From a bacterium (lineage in GTDB: Bacteria; Armatimonadota; JACIXR01): DNA of 33,052 bases. Where the stretch lies: NCBI GenBank assembly GCA_014360465.1, contig JACIXQ010000022.1, positions 1 to 33,052 on the forward strand, in the 5' to 3' direction. Shown piece after piece: positions 32,068 through 33,052 of this stretch (its first letter is position 1; every line of letters starts with the position of its first letter). The translations under genes and the position numbers were made by a program. The notes under the pieces are model-generated. The model searched no databases. It had not been told where the DNA came from and saw only the letters and a list, made by a program, of their open reading frames with translations.

Positions 32068-32751
32068 TCAGTCTGTGGGGCTCCATACATTGCCCCAGAA
32101 TTCCAGCTTATACCAGTAATTGCCTTGTTGGCAAACCTGGTCTCGCTTGACATATTTGCAGTGCCCATCGAGAAAAAGGACATTGAAGCCGTCCTGATGA
32201 CGAGAGTCTGTAAGGTCCCAAGTAGGGTCCATAGCAGCGGAATACTGGTTCCAGAAAGTGAAGTAGCCCCAGGCATAAGCTTTGCCCGTTGGCTTATCCC
32301 AGTAAATTGTGTCTATGAACCAGCAGCGTTCGGAGGGACGATTCTGGGCGCCGTAGTGTCTCCAATGCCAGGAGCTTCCCGTGTAATACTCCGCTGCCCC
32401 CCAACCGTTAAGCCCATAATGGGGCACAATCGCTTTTACACAATCTGGCCAATCCGTGGTATCAGGATAGCCAAGGGTCGGGCACCAGTATACATTCCAG
32501 TTCTTGATGTAGGGTTGAAGAGTAGCTGCCCAGGAACCCGTTCCCATTTCCTGGCACTGATGGAGGTCATACTCGTCCCAATCCTGAAGATACATCAGCG
32601 CTGCTTGCCCAATTTGCCTGAGATTGGAGAGGCATTGAGTTTGTCTCGCCTTTTCCCTTGCCTGGCTGAAAACGGGGAAAAGTATCGCTGCTAATATCGC
32701 TATGATAGCGATTACCACGAGCAGCTCTATCAATGTAAACCCTTTTTTCAC
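32068..32751 (-). CDS. DUF1559-type prepilin-like protein (H-X9-DG)
   Basis: The N-terminus [20 protein letters not shown] is a type IV prepilin/pseudopilin signal, cleaved before the Phe by a prepilin peptidase. [21 protein letters not shown] then gives the family's helix, and the C-terminal part has [20 protein letters not shown], the H-X9-DG region. The 227-aa globular part is Trp/Tyr-rich. Such proteins are numerous in Armatimonadota and Planctomycetes-like genomes, which is the best taxonomic hint here. GTG 32751 has an AAGGAGG site upstream. Probably a surface or secretion-related pseudopilin. Confidence 0.92.
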   Translation of the reverse strand: MKKGFTLIELLVVIAIIAILAAILFPVFSQAREKARQTQCLSNLRQIGQAALMYLQDWDEYDLHQCQEMGTGSWAATLQPYIKNWNVYWCPTLGYPDTTDWPDCVKAIVPHYGLNGWGAAEYYTGSSWHWRHYGAQNRPSERCWFIDTIYWDKPTGKAYAWGYFTFWNQYSAAMDPTWDLTDSRHQDGFNVLFLDGHCKYVKRDQVCQQGNYWYKLEFWGNVWSPTD

Positions 32752-32840
32752 TTCTTTTCCTCCTTTCTTTTCTAATTTTTATAATTTTATTCTTAATCAC
32801 AATGAAATTGTAGCACTTTTTAATAATAACCGCAAGACGG

Positions 32841-33052
32841 CGCTCTTCCTCAAAAATAATTTACTCGAAAAGGGGTAGTTTCCTCAATAATAATGATGAC
32901 AAGAGGCAATCATCTCCTACAATTTATTCCTATAACGAACTTTCTAAAAGGAGGTGTAAGAAGATGATTGCCTCTATTCCGAAAGAAGTATACTCCCTTG
33001 AGAGCAAAAGGGCAATAAAAGCGAATGCCAGCAGGTACAGACAAGCAACAAA
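32841..33052 (+). mobile_element. Second copy of the IS, cut by the window edge
   Basis: From 32841 the sequence follows the left end of the element at 17593 with scattered substitutions and one deleted codon, in the same orientation. It includes the terminal repeat, the promoter, the 13-bp fold-back repeat and the transposase start. The differences show it is an older or separate insertion, not a recent duplicate. Confidence 0.9.
32964..33052 (+). CDS. Transposase, N-terminal fragment (runs off the window)
   Basis: ATG 32964 behind AGGAGGTG opens a frame that stays open to the edge. It begins MIASIPKEVYSLE as in the first copy, then lacks one Ile codon (KRAIKANA against KRAIIKANA) and differs at a few residues. 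Whether the rest is intact cannot be seen. Confidence 0.85.
   Translation, partial: MIASIPKEVYSLESKRAIKANASRYRQAT

Noticed and set aside
31882-32694. Plus-strand 270-codon frame
   Set aside because: It is antisense to the prepilin and small membrane-protein genes, whose families, signals and ribosome binding sites are clear.
1-33052. CRISPR array, tRNA or rRNA genes
   Set aside because: No regularly spaced direct repeats and no cloverleaf or rRNA-like segments were seen by eye; a dedicated RNA search would be needed to exclude small RNAs.

Overview
The window reads as chromosomal DNA of a free-living, carbohydrate-degrading bacterium. It has a diderm-type Lnt, lipoproteins, a prepilin of the DUF1559 / H-X9-DG type, a FlgD-like C-terminal domain on a giant exported protein, and several secreted glycan-active proteins. 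That mixture is typical of Armatimonadota, Fervidibacteria and Planctomycetes-like lineages. The exact taxon is my inference and cannot be fixed from this sequence. Start codons ATG, GTG and TTG are all used, usually behind strong AGGAGG-type ribosome binding sites.

Layout. (1) 94-2560, plus strand: a promoter, dapB, asd and a stand-alone ATP-dependent ligase catalytic domain; an unknown gene (2557-3078, minus) converges on it. (2) 3079-3526: intergenic, carrying a decayed piece of the local insertion sequence with a terminator-like hairpin, then a promoter. (3) 3527-7081, plus strand: leuA, a three-module helix-turn-helix protein and lnt, tightly packed. (4) 7041-12484, minus strand: a promoter, a giant exported protein (7-bladed beta-propeller, DUF11 repeats, FlgD-like end) split by one in-frame TAA, and a coupled FN3 lipoprotein. 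(5) 12724-17544, minus strand: a compact operon that looks like a ribosomally made peptide (RiPP) pathway. Two short precursor genes share an almost identical leader but have different Cys-containing cores; one of them is only 41 codons. They are followed by a PqqD-like recognition protein, a radical SAM/SPASM enzyme that seems to start at CTG, an HprK-like kinase, an S26-type peptidase fused to a GNAT acetyltransferase, and a NTP_transf_5 nucleotidyltransferase. (6) 17592-18994: a complete insertion sequence (DD35E transposase) ending 48 bp upstream of the first precursor gene; a second, diverged copy runs off the right edge (32841-33052).

(7) 19087-26505, plus strand: GH2 beta-mannosidase-like enzyme, promoter, TPR protein, solute-binding lipoprotein and a tandem pectate-lyase-superfamily protein. 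(8) 26533-31727, minus strand: GH39/GH5-like secreted glycosidase, class I aldolase, D-lyxose/D-mannose isomerase-like cupin, creatininase-family protein and FGGY sugar kinase, an apparent sugar-catabolic operon. (9) 31849-32751, minus strand: DUF1559 prepilin and a small membrane protein.

The most interesting item is the peptide operon: the precursor leaders carry a YxxPxL motif as in lasso peptides, and the HprK-like kinase and NTP_transf_5 genes also accompany some lasso clusters. The lasso cyclase and transglutaminase-type protease are absent, and a radical SAM/SPASM enzyme and an S26-GNAT fusion take their place. A second clear signal is a perfect 13-bp inverted repeat in the IS leader that would hide the transposase start codon only in read-through transcripts.
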